Shown here: positions 1 through 5,917 of the stretch, piece by piece
Layout of the letters: each line of letters opens with the position of its first letter
Position numbering within the stretch: position 1 is the first letter of the stretch
Assembly (NCBI GenBank): GCA_023262245.1
Contig: JALRDC010000095.1
Location: 1-12,232, forward strand
Source: Flavobacteriaceae bacterium
GTDB taxonomy: Bacteria; Bacteroidota; Bacteroidia; Flavobacteriales; Flavobacteriaceae
Length of the DNA stretch: 12,232 nucleotides
Direction: 5' to 3'
Program-made: the position numbers and the translations under genes
The notes under the pieces: generated by a model
What the model was told of the DNA's origin: nothing
Databases searched by the model: none
Seen by the model: the letters and a program-made list of their open reading frames with translations, nothing else

Positions 1-1
1 A

Positions 2-628
2 GCTGAAAAAGCATCAAACGTCAATATGCCATACATCACCGAACGATGGCCAGGCGGAATGCTTACAAACTTTGTAACCATCCGTAAAGCAGTTAAGAAA
101 ATGGCAGCCATCGATCGCATGAAAAAAGATGGAACATTCGAAACTCTTTCAAAAAAAGAGCGTTTACAAGTTGATCGTCTCCGTGCTAAATTAGAAAAAA
201 ACTTAGGTTCCATTACTGAAATGACCCGTCTTCCAGGAGCCATCTTTATAGTTGATACCACCAGAGAACATATTGCTGTTAAGGAAGCTCAAAAGCTAAA
301 GATTCCAATCTTTGCTATGGTCGATACAAATTCAGATCCTAGAGATGTGGAATATGTGATCCCTTCCAATGACGATGCTTCAAAATCCATTGAAAAGATT
401 TTAAGCTTGGTCACCGAGGCTGTAAAAGAAGGATTAAATGATCGTAAAAACGAAAAAGAAGGTAACGCAGCAGATGATGCCGCTGAAATGGAAGCTGCAG
501 CTAAGGCTGACGAAGCAACTGCTGTAGTAGAAAAAGAAACAGAAGAAGCTGCTGAAGTTACTCCTGCCGAAGAAAAGCCAGTTGCTGAAAAAGAAGCAAC
601 TACTGAAGAAGATAATAAAGAAGCCTAA
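2..628 (+). CDS. rpsB: 30S ribosomal protein S2 (5' end missing)
   Basis: Small-subunit ribosomal protein S2, which sits between the head and body of the 30S subunit. The reading frame is open from base 2, so the N-terminal part lies outside the window; the ATG at 26 is internal. The segment NMPYITERWPGGMLTNF and the later VDTTREHIAVKEAQKL and VDTNSDPRDVEYVIPSNDD blocks are characteristic of S2. The conserved fold ends near VTEAVKEGL. It is followed by about 60 residues of a low-complexity tail rich in Glu, Ala and Lys, longer than the E. coli protein and probably disordered. The stop lies 21 bases before tsf, the usual rpsB-tsf arrangement, and both genes share the terminator at 1488-1513. 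Identification is essentially certain; only the length of the missing part is unknown. Confidence 0.97.
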   Translation, partial: AEKASNVNMPYITERWPGGMLTNFVTIRKAVKKMAAIDRMKKDGTFETLSKKERLQVDRLRAKLEKNLGSITEMTRLPGAIFIVDTTREHIAVKEAQKLKIPIFAMVDTNSDPRDVEYVIPSNDDASKSIEKILSLVTEAVKEGLNDRKNEKEGNAADDAAEMEAAAKADEATAVVEKETEEAAEVTPAEEKPVAEKEATTEEDNKEA

Positions 629-649
629 CCAAAATAAAAATAGAAAACT

Positions 650-1468
650 GTGAAAATTACTGCATCTGAAGTAAACAAACTCCGTCAAGCCACCGGAGCT
701 GGAATGATGGATTGTAAAAAAGCCCTTGTTGAAGCCGAAGGTGACTTCGATAAAGCGGTTGAAAATCTTCGAATAAAAGGACAAAAAGTAGCTGCAAACC
801 GAGCGGATAGAGAATCTTCTGAAGGTGCTGTATTAGCTAAAGTAAACGCTGATCAAACCGCTGGAGTGATTGTTTCTCTAAATTGTGAAACAGACTTTGT
901 TGCAAAAAATGAAACCTATATTGCACTTGCTAATGACCTTGCAGACCTAGCAATGGGTTATGATAACTTAGAAAGCTTTTTAAATGCTGATTATAAAGGA
1001 ATGACAGTCGCTGAAAAACTTACTGAACAAACTGGAGTAATTGGTGAAAAAATTGAAATAGGAGGTTTTAAAACTCTGAAAGCTCCCTTTGTAGGTTCGT
1101 ATATCCATGCAGGAAATAAGATTGCTACTTTAGTGGGACTTTCTGCAGTTGTTGACAATGCTGAAGAAGTATCAAAAAACGTTGCAATGCAAGCCGCAGC
1201 CATGAATCCTATAGCGCTTGATGAAAACGGTGTGGATGCTGCTGTTATTGAGAAAGAGATTGAAATCGCTAAAGATCAGTTGCGCCAAGAAGGAAAGCCT
1301 GAAGCTATGTTAGATAACATTGCTAAAGGAAAACTCAAGCGTTTCTTTAAAGACAACACATTGGTAAACCAGGATTATATTAAAGACAGTAAAATCTCTG
1401 TAGGCAACTATGTTAAGACTGCTGCAGCTGTTGAAGTTTCCGGGTTTGCACGCTTGGCATTAGTATAA
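650..1468 (+). CDS. tsf: Elongation factor Ts
   Basis: Guanine-nucleotide exchange factor for EF-Tu, acting in the cytoplasm. The 272-residue protein begins with the UBA-like domain (ITASEVNKLRQATGAGMMDC, residues 3-22) and carries the EF-Ts signature TDFVAKN at residues 81-87; the Asp-Phe of this motif contacts the EF-Tu nucleotide site in the E. coli complex. The start is GTG at 650: an in-frame TAG at 641-643 excludes any upstream start, and the conserved N-terminus begins directly after the GTG. The leader between rpsB and tsf is A-rich with no Shine-Dalgarno, as is common in Bacteroidota. It is cotranscribed with rpsB and ends 19 bases before the terminator hairpin. Confidence 0.97.
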   Translation: MKITASEVNKLRQATGAGMMDCKKALVEAEGDFDKAVENLRIKGQKVAANRADRESSEGAVLAKVNADQTAGVIVSLNCETDFVAKNETYIALANDLADLAMGYDNLESFLNADYKGMTVAEKLTEQTGVIGEKIEIGGFKTLKAPFVGSYIHAGNKIATLVGLSAVVDNAEEVSKNVAMQAAAMNPIALDENGVDAAVIEKEIEIAKDQLRQEGKPEAMLDNIAKGKLKRFFKDNTLVNQDYIKDSKISVGNYVKTAAAVEVSGFARLALV

Positions 1469-1487
1469 ACTAAGTTCATCCATTTTT

Positions 1488-1513
1488 AAAGCACCTTTTT
1501 AGGTGCTTTTTTT
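1488..1513 (+). terminator. Rho-independent terminator of rpsB-tsf
   Basis: A perfect 8-bp stem AAAGCACC / GGTGCTTT (1488-1495 and 1502-1509) encloses a 6-base loop. The run of T at 1507-1513 forms the U-tract. It lies just after tsf and only 13 bases before the tag ATG, so tag probably has its own promoter overlapping or just behind the hairpin. Confidence 0.88.
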
Positions 1514-1526
1514 ATAGCTTTAATTT

Positions 1527-2102
1527 ATGGATAAAAAACGTTGTGGATGGTGCAAAGGTGATACGCTCTATGAAGAATATCATGACAAAGAATGGGGTGT
1601 CCCTTTGTTTGATGACCGTCTGTTGTTTGAATTTTTAATCCTTGAAACCTTTCAAGCTGGATTGAGTTGGATTACTGTTTTAAGAAAAAGAGAACACTTT
1701 AGAAAAGCCTTTGATTTATTTGATTATCAAAAAATTGCGACTTATAATGATCAAAAAATTGCGACGCTTTTATCGAATCGTGGTATCATCAGAAATCGAC
1801 TAAAAATTGAAGCTACTATAAAAAATGCTCGTGCTTTTATGTCGGTTCAAAAGCAATACAGCAGTTTTTCAAACTATATTTGGGACTTTGTCTCTGGAAA
1901 ACCCGTTATTAATACGTATAAAACCTTGAACCAGATTCCTGCTCATACTCCTTTAGCAGTGAAAATCAGTAAAGATTTAAAACAAAGAGGATTTAAATTT
2001 GTAGGACCCACGGTCGTGTATGCTCATATGCAGGCCACCGGCATGGTAAATGACCACCTAGTTGATTGTTACCGTCACTCAGAAATAACTTTAAAAAGGT
2101 AA
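1527..2102 (+). CDS. tag: DNA-3-methyladenine glycosylase I
   Basis: Base-excision repair enzyme that removes N3-methyladenine from alkylated DNA. The 191-residue length and motifs match the Tag family: RCGWCKGD at the N-terminus, YHDKEWGVP, the catalytic-region block LETFQAGLSWITVL, GIIRNRLKI, and GFKFVGPTVVYAHMQATGMVNDH near the C-terminus. Compared with E. coli Tag, the zinc ligands correspond to Cys6, His19, His177 and Cys181, and Glu40 corresponds to the conserved active-site glutamate; all are present, so the protein should be active. The ATG follows the tsf terminator closely. The 3' end overlaps the convergent DUF3127 gene by 12 bases. A 16-base direct repeat (1726-1741 and 1750-1765) encodes the paired QKIAT motifs. 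Confidence 0.95.
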   Translation: MDKKRCGWCKGDTLYEEYHDKEWGVPLFDDRLLFEFLILETFQAGLSWITVLRKREHFRKAFDLFDYQKIATYNDQKIATLLSNRGIIRNRLKIEATIKNARAFMSVQKQYSSFSNYIWDFVSGKPVINTYKTLNQIPAHTPLAVKISKDLKQRGFKFVGPTVVYAHMQATGMVNDHLVDCYRHSEITLKR

Positions 2103-2465
2103 ATCGTCGTCTACCTCATTTGCATCTCCTTCTGCAGGTTCAAATGCGGAGGGTGGGGGCATTGGAGGCATCTCTTGTGGTGGAGCTCCTTCTGCCGCAT
2201 CAATACGCCAGCCTTGTACAGAATTAAAATACTTGGTTTCTCCTTGAGGGTTTACCCACTCACGTCCACGAAGATTGATCCCAATTTTTACATTTTGTCC
2301 CACCTGATAACTGTTCAGCAAGTCACATTTATCTTGAACAAATTCTATCAAAATATGTTGAGGATATTGCTCTTCCGTAGTAACAACTACCTCGCGCTTT
2401 CGAAAGCCATTGCTTCCATAAGTTTTTACCTCATCAATCCACTTAATCTTTCCTGATACTTCCAT
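2091..2465 (-). CDS. DUF3127 protein with SSB-like acidic C-terminal tip
   Basis: A 124-residue DUF3127-type protein, a small family frequent in Bacteroidota with no firmly assigned function. Residues 1-90 form a compact beta-rich core (MEVSGKIKWIDEVKTYGSNG, then REVVVTTEEQYPQHILIEF and VGQNVKIGINLRGREW), compatible with an OB-like fold. Residues 94-112 are a Pro/Met-rich linker, and residues 119-124 are DDDLPF. Globular core, flexible linker and terminal acidic-hydrophobic tip is the layout of bacterial SSB, whose tip in E. coli is DDDIPF. I infer a role near single-stranded DNA or DNA repair; the family name is well supported, the function is not. The gene is convergent with tag (12-base overlap) and divergent from the histidine kinase. 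Confidence 0.85.
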   Translation of the reverse strand: MEVSGKIKWIDEVKTYGSNGFRKREVVVTTEEQYPQHILIEFVQDKCDLLNSYQVGQNVKIGINLRGREWVNPQGETKYFNSVQGWRIDAAEGAPPQEMPPMPPPSAFEPAEGDANEVDDDLPF

Positions 2466-2483
2466 AATTTTGAATGCTTAAAA

Positions 2484-2491
2484 CAAAAATA
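2484..2491 (-). promoter_or_regulatory. Putative -7 element of the DUF3127 gene
   Basis: On the minus strand this reads TATTTTTG, a full match to the Bacteroidota -7 consensus TAnnTTTG, ending 18 bases before the DUF3127 ATG. No good TTTG is seen at the expected -33 distance, so this is a weak call. Confidence 0.35.
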
Positions 2492-2519
2492 ACAAAAGTT
2501 TTTAGGGCTGCACTAGGCT

Positions 2520-2552
2520 TTTGTTCTAATTTATCAAATTGAAGTATCTTCG
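2520..2552 (+). promoter_or_regulatory. Putative promoter of the histidine kinase gene
   Basis: TTTG at 2520-2523 is separated by 21 bases from TATCTTCG at 2545-2552, one mismatch from TAnnTTTG. The ATG follows 15 bases after the -7 element, giving a very short leader. Spacing and sequence fit the Bacteroidota primary sigma factor. Confidence 0.45.
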
Positions 2553-2567
2553 TAAGGAATCCACGTT

Positions 2568-3746
2568 ATGAAGCTTCTCGGAACCTTAAAAAATAAATTT
2601 AAGAATAGCTGGCTCTTCTTTGCTTTTGCTATTGTGGTTTTGATTTTGTGGAATACCAATATGCTCTTTAAAAGTTTAAGTCAACAAGAGCGCACTAAAA
2701 TGGAACTGTGGGCCATGGCACAGGAAGAATATATTCAAAACCCTAGCTTAAGCAACCTCACTTTCGAAGTCTTACAGCGGTCAGGAATCAATCCCATGAT
2801 TCAAGTAGACGAATTTGATAACATTATTGAAATAAGAAATATTCCTTGGGATGCAAAAAAACAAGATTCTACAAAACTGTATTCAATTTTATCAAAGATT
2901 AAAAAGGAAAATGAGCCCATTCTTATTCAATTTCGCAATGAGACAGGTGAACTTCTTGTCAATCAAAAACTGTATTACGGTAATTCATCCATTTTGAAAA
3001 AATTGCAGTACTATCCCTTAGCCTTACTTTTGATTATTTTCCTATTTGGAGCTGTTTTGTATTTTGTTTATAAAACAGCAAGAATTGCAGAGCAAAACAG
3101 ATTATGGGCAGCGATGGCAAAAGAAACCGCTCACCAAATTGGGACACCGCTAACATCCATGATCGGTTGGGTTACCCTGTTAAAAGAAAAACAAAAAGAG
3201 TCTACGCCATTATTAGAAATTGAAAAAGATATCGAACGGCTTAACCTTATCACGGATCGTTTTTCTAAGGTAGGTTCTGAACCTGAACTCAAACCACTGG
3301 ATCTCAATGCTGCTGTTGTACAAACTGTTAATTATCTTAAAAAAAGAAGCTCTGAACATGTAAAATTTGAAATGGACCTTCCAGAAAAAGAAGTCATTAT
3401 TCCTTTTAATTCACAACTGATTAGTTGGACGTTAGAAAATCTGATCAAAAATGGCATTGATGCTATGAAAGGTAAAGGAACCCTAAGCATCCAACTAAAG
3501 GAGCTACCAAGACAAATAGAACTTCTCGTTTCTGATACTGGCTCGGGGATAAAAAAAGAAGTTGCTTCTCGTATTTTTAAACCAGGATTTACCACTAAAA
3601 GTAGAGGATGGGGTCTTGGCTTGTCTTTGGCTAAACGAATTGTAGAGGATTTTCATAAAGGAAAAATAAGTATCCTAAAAACCACCATAGGCAAAGGAAC
3701 TAGCTTTCAAGTATTGTTAAATAAAAGCCCTTTAACCCCTTCTTAA
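2568..3746 (+). CDS. Orphan membrane sensor histidine kinase
   Basis: Two-component sensor kinase of 392 residues in the inner membrane. Transmembrane helices at about 14-33 and 149-169 bracket a periplasmic sensor region of roughly 115 residues. The cytoplasmic part begins with a short linker without a clear HAMP domain, then the dimerisation/H-box ETAHQIGTPLTSMIGW with phospho-acceptor His189. The ATPase domain shows the N-box NLIKNGIDAM (Asn295), G1 box DTGSGI (Asp323), F-box FKPGFTTK and G2 box GWGLGLSLAKRI, so catalysis looks intact. The residue after the histidine is Gln instead of the usual Glu or Asp. No response regulator is nearby, so the partner and signal are unknown. The stop overlaps the convergent HIT gene by four bases (TTAA). 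Confidence 0.92.
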   Translation: MKLLGTLKNKFKNSWLFFAFAIVVLILWNTNMLFKSLSQQERTKMELWAMAQEEYIQNPSLSNLTFEVLQRSGINPMIQVDEFDNIIEIRNIPWDAKKQDSTKLYSILSKIKKENEPILIQFRNETGELLVNQKLYYGNSSILKKLQYYPLALLLIIFLFGAVLYFVYKTARIAEQNRLWAAMAKETAHQIGTPLTSMIGWVTLLKEKQKESTPLLEIEKDIERLNLITDRFSKVGSEPELKPLDLNAAVVQTVNYLKKRSSEHVKFEMDLPEKEVIIPFNSQLISWTLENLIKNGIDAMKGKGTLSIQLKELPRQIELLVSDTGSGIKKEVASRIFKPGFTTKSRGWGLGLSLAKRIVEDFHKGKISILKTTIGKGTSFQVLLNKSPLTPS

Positions 3747-4138
3747 GCTTTGTAATAAGAGGCGATTTGATTTGCAATTTGTTGCATTTCTTCCGGGCTA
3801 CATGTTTCTTTCTTTTGAAACCGGATGTCATCCATTTCTTTTAAAGGAATCAAATGGATATGTGCGTGAGGAACTTCTAAGCCAATTACCGACATTGCAA
3901 CCCGTTTACAAGGGACTGCTTGTCTTAAAGCAAGCCCAACCTTGCGAACAAAAGCCATCAAAAGCTTATAATCCTCTTCCGGGAGATCAAAAAGCTTATC
4001 TACCGGTTTTTTTGGAACGCATAAAACATGCCCCTTTACATTGGGGTTGATATCTAAAAAAGCATAACAAGAGGCATCCTCAGCAATCTTATAGCTTGGT
4101 ATTTCCCCAGAAATTATTTTACTAAAAAGGGTTTCCAT
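3743..4138 (-). CDS. HIT family nucleotide-binding hydrolase
   Basis: Histidine-triad protein of 131 residues, the size of Hint/HinT-type phosphoramidases that act on AMP or GMP conjugates. It starts with METLFSKIISGEIPSYKIAED, typical of the family, and carries the triad HAHIHLIP near residues 91-98. The ATG at 4138 fits the conserved N-terminus; a longer frame would need a TTG one codon upstream. The start overlaps the greA stop by one base (TGATG), so the two genes are translationally coupled in one operon. The true substrate cannot be told from sequence. The 3' end shares TTAA with the convergent histidine kinase stop. Confidence 0.93.
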   Translation of the reverse strand: METLFSKIISGEIPSYKIAEDASCYAFLDINPNVKGHVLCVPKKPVDKLFDLPEEDYKLLMAFVRKVGLALRQAVPCKRVAMSVIGLEVPHAHIHLIPLKEMDDIRFQKKETCSPEEMQQIANQIASYYKA

Positions 4139-4614
4139 CAATCTCGGCTAATGGAAATAATTTCTAACTCAATATTTCCATTAGGAACTGCAATGGTTGC
4201 TACATCACCTACTTTTTTCCCTAAAAGTCCTTTTCCAATTGGAGAATCCACAGAAATTTTTCCGGATTTTAAATCCGCTTCACTTTGAGCTACCAATTTG
4301 TATTTCATCTTGGCATTATTTGCTTTATTTTTTACTTCCACTGTGGAGAGTACGAGGGCTTTTGAGGTATCCAATTCGGACTCATTAATAATGCGTGCAT
4401 TGGCTAAAGTAGTTTCAAGCTTGGCAATTTGCATCTCCAGCATTCCTTGTGCTTCTTTAGCAGCATCGTATTCTGCATTTTCGCTTAAGTCTCCTTTGTC
4501 TCGGGCTTCAGCAATTGCTTGAGAAGCTTTAGGACGTTCTACATCTTTGAGTTGGTTTAACTCAGCACGTAATTTTTTTAAACCTTCTTCAGTATAATAA
4601 GATACTTTACTCAT
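4138..4614 (-). CDS. greA: Transcription elongation factor GreA
   Basis: GreA rescues backtracked RNA polymerase by stimulating cleavage of the nascent transcript. The 158-residue length is standard. The N-terminal coiled coil (about residues 8-75) carries the tip motif GDLSENAEYD; Asp42 and Glu45 correspond to the catalytic acidic pair that enters the polymerase secondary channel. The C-terminal FKBP-like domain includes SPIGKGLLGKKVGD. The start is ATG at 4614. It is the first gene of a greA-HIT operon. A TAnnTTTG element and a terminator-like hairpin lie in the 60 bases upstream, suggesting control in the leader. Confidence 0.96.
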   Translation of the reverse strand: MSKVSYYTEEGLKKLRAELNQLKDVERPKASQAIAEARDKGDLSENAEYDAAKEAQGMLEMQIAKLETTLANARIINESELDTSKALVLSTVEVKNKANNAKMKYKLVAQSEADLKSGKISVDSPIGKGLLGKKVGDVATIAVPNGNIELEIISISRD

Positions 4615-4634
4615 GATTTATACGTTTTATAAAC

Positions 4635-4658
4635 AAAAAATCCCCCAAAAGGTGGATT
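4635..4658 (-). terminator. Terminator-like hairpin in the greA leader
   Basis: On the minus strand AATCCACC (4658-4651), a TTTT loop and GGGGGATT (4646-4639) form an 8-position stem with one A-G mismatch, running directly into six T. It lies upstream of greA with no minus-strand gene before it, so it cannot simply end a preceding gene. It could attenuate greA or protect the mRNA 5' end. Confidence 0.5.
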
Positions 4659-4664
4659 AATAAA

Positions 4665-4672
4665 CAAAGATA
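4665..4672 (-). promoter_or_regulatory. Putative -7 element of greA-HIT
   Basis: On the minus strand it reads TATCTTTG, a full match to TAnnTTTG, 50 bases before the greA ATG. No convincing -33 TTTG is visible. Transcription from here would begin at or just before the leader hairpin at 4635-4658. Confidence 0.45.
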
Positions 4673-4677
4673 CACAA

Positions 4678-5136
4678 TTGAGACAAGCCATTAAAAAATT
4701 TCGAAAGTTCTACCCAAGCTGCTTAGGTGTTATCTTTTTTTTTATAAGTTGTAGTAAAACACCTCTACAGCGCAATCCATATTTAGTTGATATTCGTTTT
4801 CAAAGGGAAATTAACTTAAGTCTTCCTTCATACAACAGCCTGACATTTGTTGGAGGTAGTGTACTGGTTCCCGATGCAGGAATTAATGGCATTATTTTAT
4901 TTAACTTAAATGGAACTACCTTTCTAGCTTGGGAAGCTACTTGTCCCAACCACTTACCTAGAACCTGCTCTAATCTAGAAATTAAGGGGGTATTAGCAGA
5001 ATGTGGTTGTGAGTCTTATCAGTACAGCTTAGCAACGGGGCAACTTTTAAACCCAAGTCAGGATTTAGATCCGCCTCAGGGTCTTCTATTCTACCAAGTT
5101 CAAAATTTAAATGGTACTTTAAGGGTAAATAATTAG
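4678..5136 (+). CDS. Rieske-like lipoprotein with non-canonical metal ligands
   Basis: A protein of about 152 residues. A hydrophobic N-terminal segment ends in the lipobox FISCS (lipidated Cys25), so it should be an envelope lipoprotein. The body resembles Rieske-type folds found next to greA in flavobacteria, with WEATCPNH (Cys89, His92), Cys97 and the pair CGC (Cys109, Cys111). The canonical Rieske pattern CxH...CxxH is not met: the first motif is CxxH and the second lacks histidine, so a normal [2Fe-2S] centre is unlikely or differently ligated. No ATG precedes the signal peptide; TTG at 4678 is the best start and TAA at 4630 closes the frame upstream. The gene is divergent from greA and 25 bases from the next gene, probably cotranscribed with it. 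Function unknown. Confidence 0.75.
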   Translation: MRQAIKKFRKFYPSCLGVIFFFISCSKTPLQRNPYLVDIRFQREINLSLPSYNSLTFVGGSVLVPDAGINGIILFNLNGTTFLAWEATCPNHLPRTCSNLEIKGVLAECGCESYQYSLATGQLLNPSQDLDPPQGLLFYQVQNLNGTLRVNN

Positions 5137-5161
5137 CATTACCGATCTGTTTTTTAAAAAA

Positions 5162-5917
5162 ATGATGAATAAAACCCGACTGTTTCTTGTAGGATTTTTA
5201 CTACTGAGCGCAGCACTCACTGCTCAACTATTGGAAATTGATTATACCAAGGGGAAAAGAGAGGAAGAAAGCTTTAGGATACAACTAATTCGAACAGGGA
5301 TTGTAGGAATAAGCAGTTTAAAACACCTTGATTTTACTTTAGAAGTTCTCAAACTCCGCTATGATTCTAAAAAAGGAAATCATATTGCATTAACTGTTTA
5401 TGGTACTCAAACCCTTTGGCGTGGAAATCGTATTGATGAATTAAACACCTTTGATTTCTTAATGAATCCAATAGGTGGAACGATTAATGGGAGTTTTTTT
5501 GGGAGTTTTACATTGAAAAAGAATGAACTGCAAAATAACAAATTAGGCGTCAGCATAGGAAATAAATGGATTGAAGGAACTCCATTACCCAATTTTCAAA
5601 ACACCTCCTTTTTTGATTATTACGGACGAGTAGGGTGGATTTATCAAAAGACTCTTGCAGAAGACGCGTTAACTAACAGTAGTCTGTATTTCTGGGCATT
5701 CCCAAGTCTCTTGATGCATCAAAGTTCCGCTGAAAGCAGACAACAATTTTTTAACAATCAACTTGATCCCCTTTCTTATGGCTATGCTTTAGAATTGGGA
5801 TTTGAATACAACACTCAGCTAAAAATGACGCTTGTTGGACAGCAATTAGTCAATGCCGATCCAAATGGAAACTTTGGCCGGTTTGTTGCACGTCTCATTG
5901 TTGGCTATCGATTTTAA
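5162..5917 (+). CDS. Predicted outer-membrane beta-barrel protein, function unknown
   Basis: A 251-residue secreted protein I do not recognise beyond its general type. The N-terminus (MMNKTRLFLVGFLLLSAALT) is a signal peptide with probable cleavage after LTA at residue 21. The rest is rich in alternating polar/hydrophobic strands and aromatic residues (for example FDYYGRVGWIYQ, YGYALELGFEYN) and ends FVARLIVGYRF. A terminal Phe is typical of proteins inserted by the BAM complex. Two ATGs in tandem (5162 and 5165) could start it. It follows the Rieske-like lipoprotein by 25 bases and probably shares its transcript. Its stop shares TTAA with the convergent TonB-dependent receptor, but the operon evidence ties it to the lipoprotein and not to the receptor. 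Confidence 0.72.
   Translation: MMNKTRLFLVGFLLLSAALTAQLLEIDYTKGKREEESFRIQLIRTGIVGISSLKHLDFTLEVLKLRYDSKKGNHIALTVYGTQTLWRGNRIDELNTFDFLMNPIGGTINGSFFGSFTLKKNELQNNKLGVSIGNKWIEGTPLPNFQNTSFFDYYGRVGWIYQKTLAEDALTNSSLYFWAFPSLLMHQSSAESRQQFFNNQLDPLSYGYALELGFEYNTQLKMTLVGQQLVNADPNGNFGRFVARLIVGYRF

Noticed and set aside
434..784. Minus-strand open frame opposite the rpsB tail
   Set aside because: Its Phe/Ser-rich product is the reverse reading of the Glu/Ala/Lys-rich S2 tail; no start signal or homology.
1726..1765. 16-base direct repeat in tag as a possible repeat element
   Set aside because: Only two copies at a 24-base period, in frame and encoding QKIAT twice; most likely a small local duplication or chance within the gene.
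5149..5161. T6A6 run before the beta-barrel gene as a terminator
   Set aside because: Pure A/T symmetry without a GC stem; not a convincing intrinsic terminator, and cotranscription is more likely.
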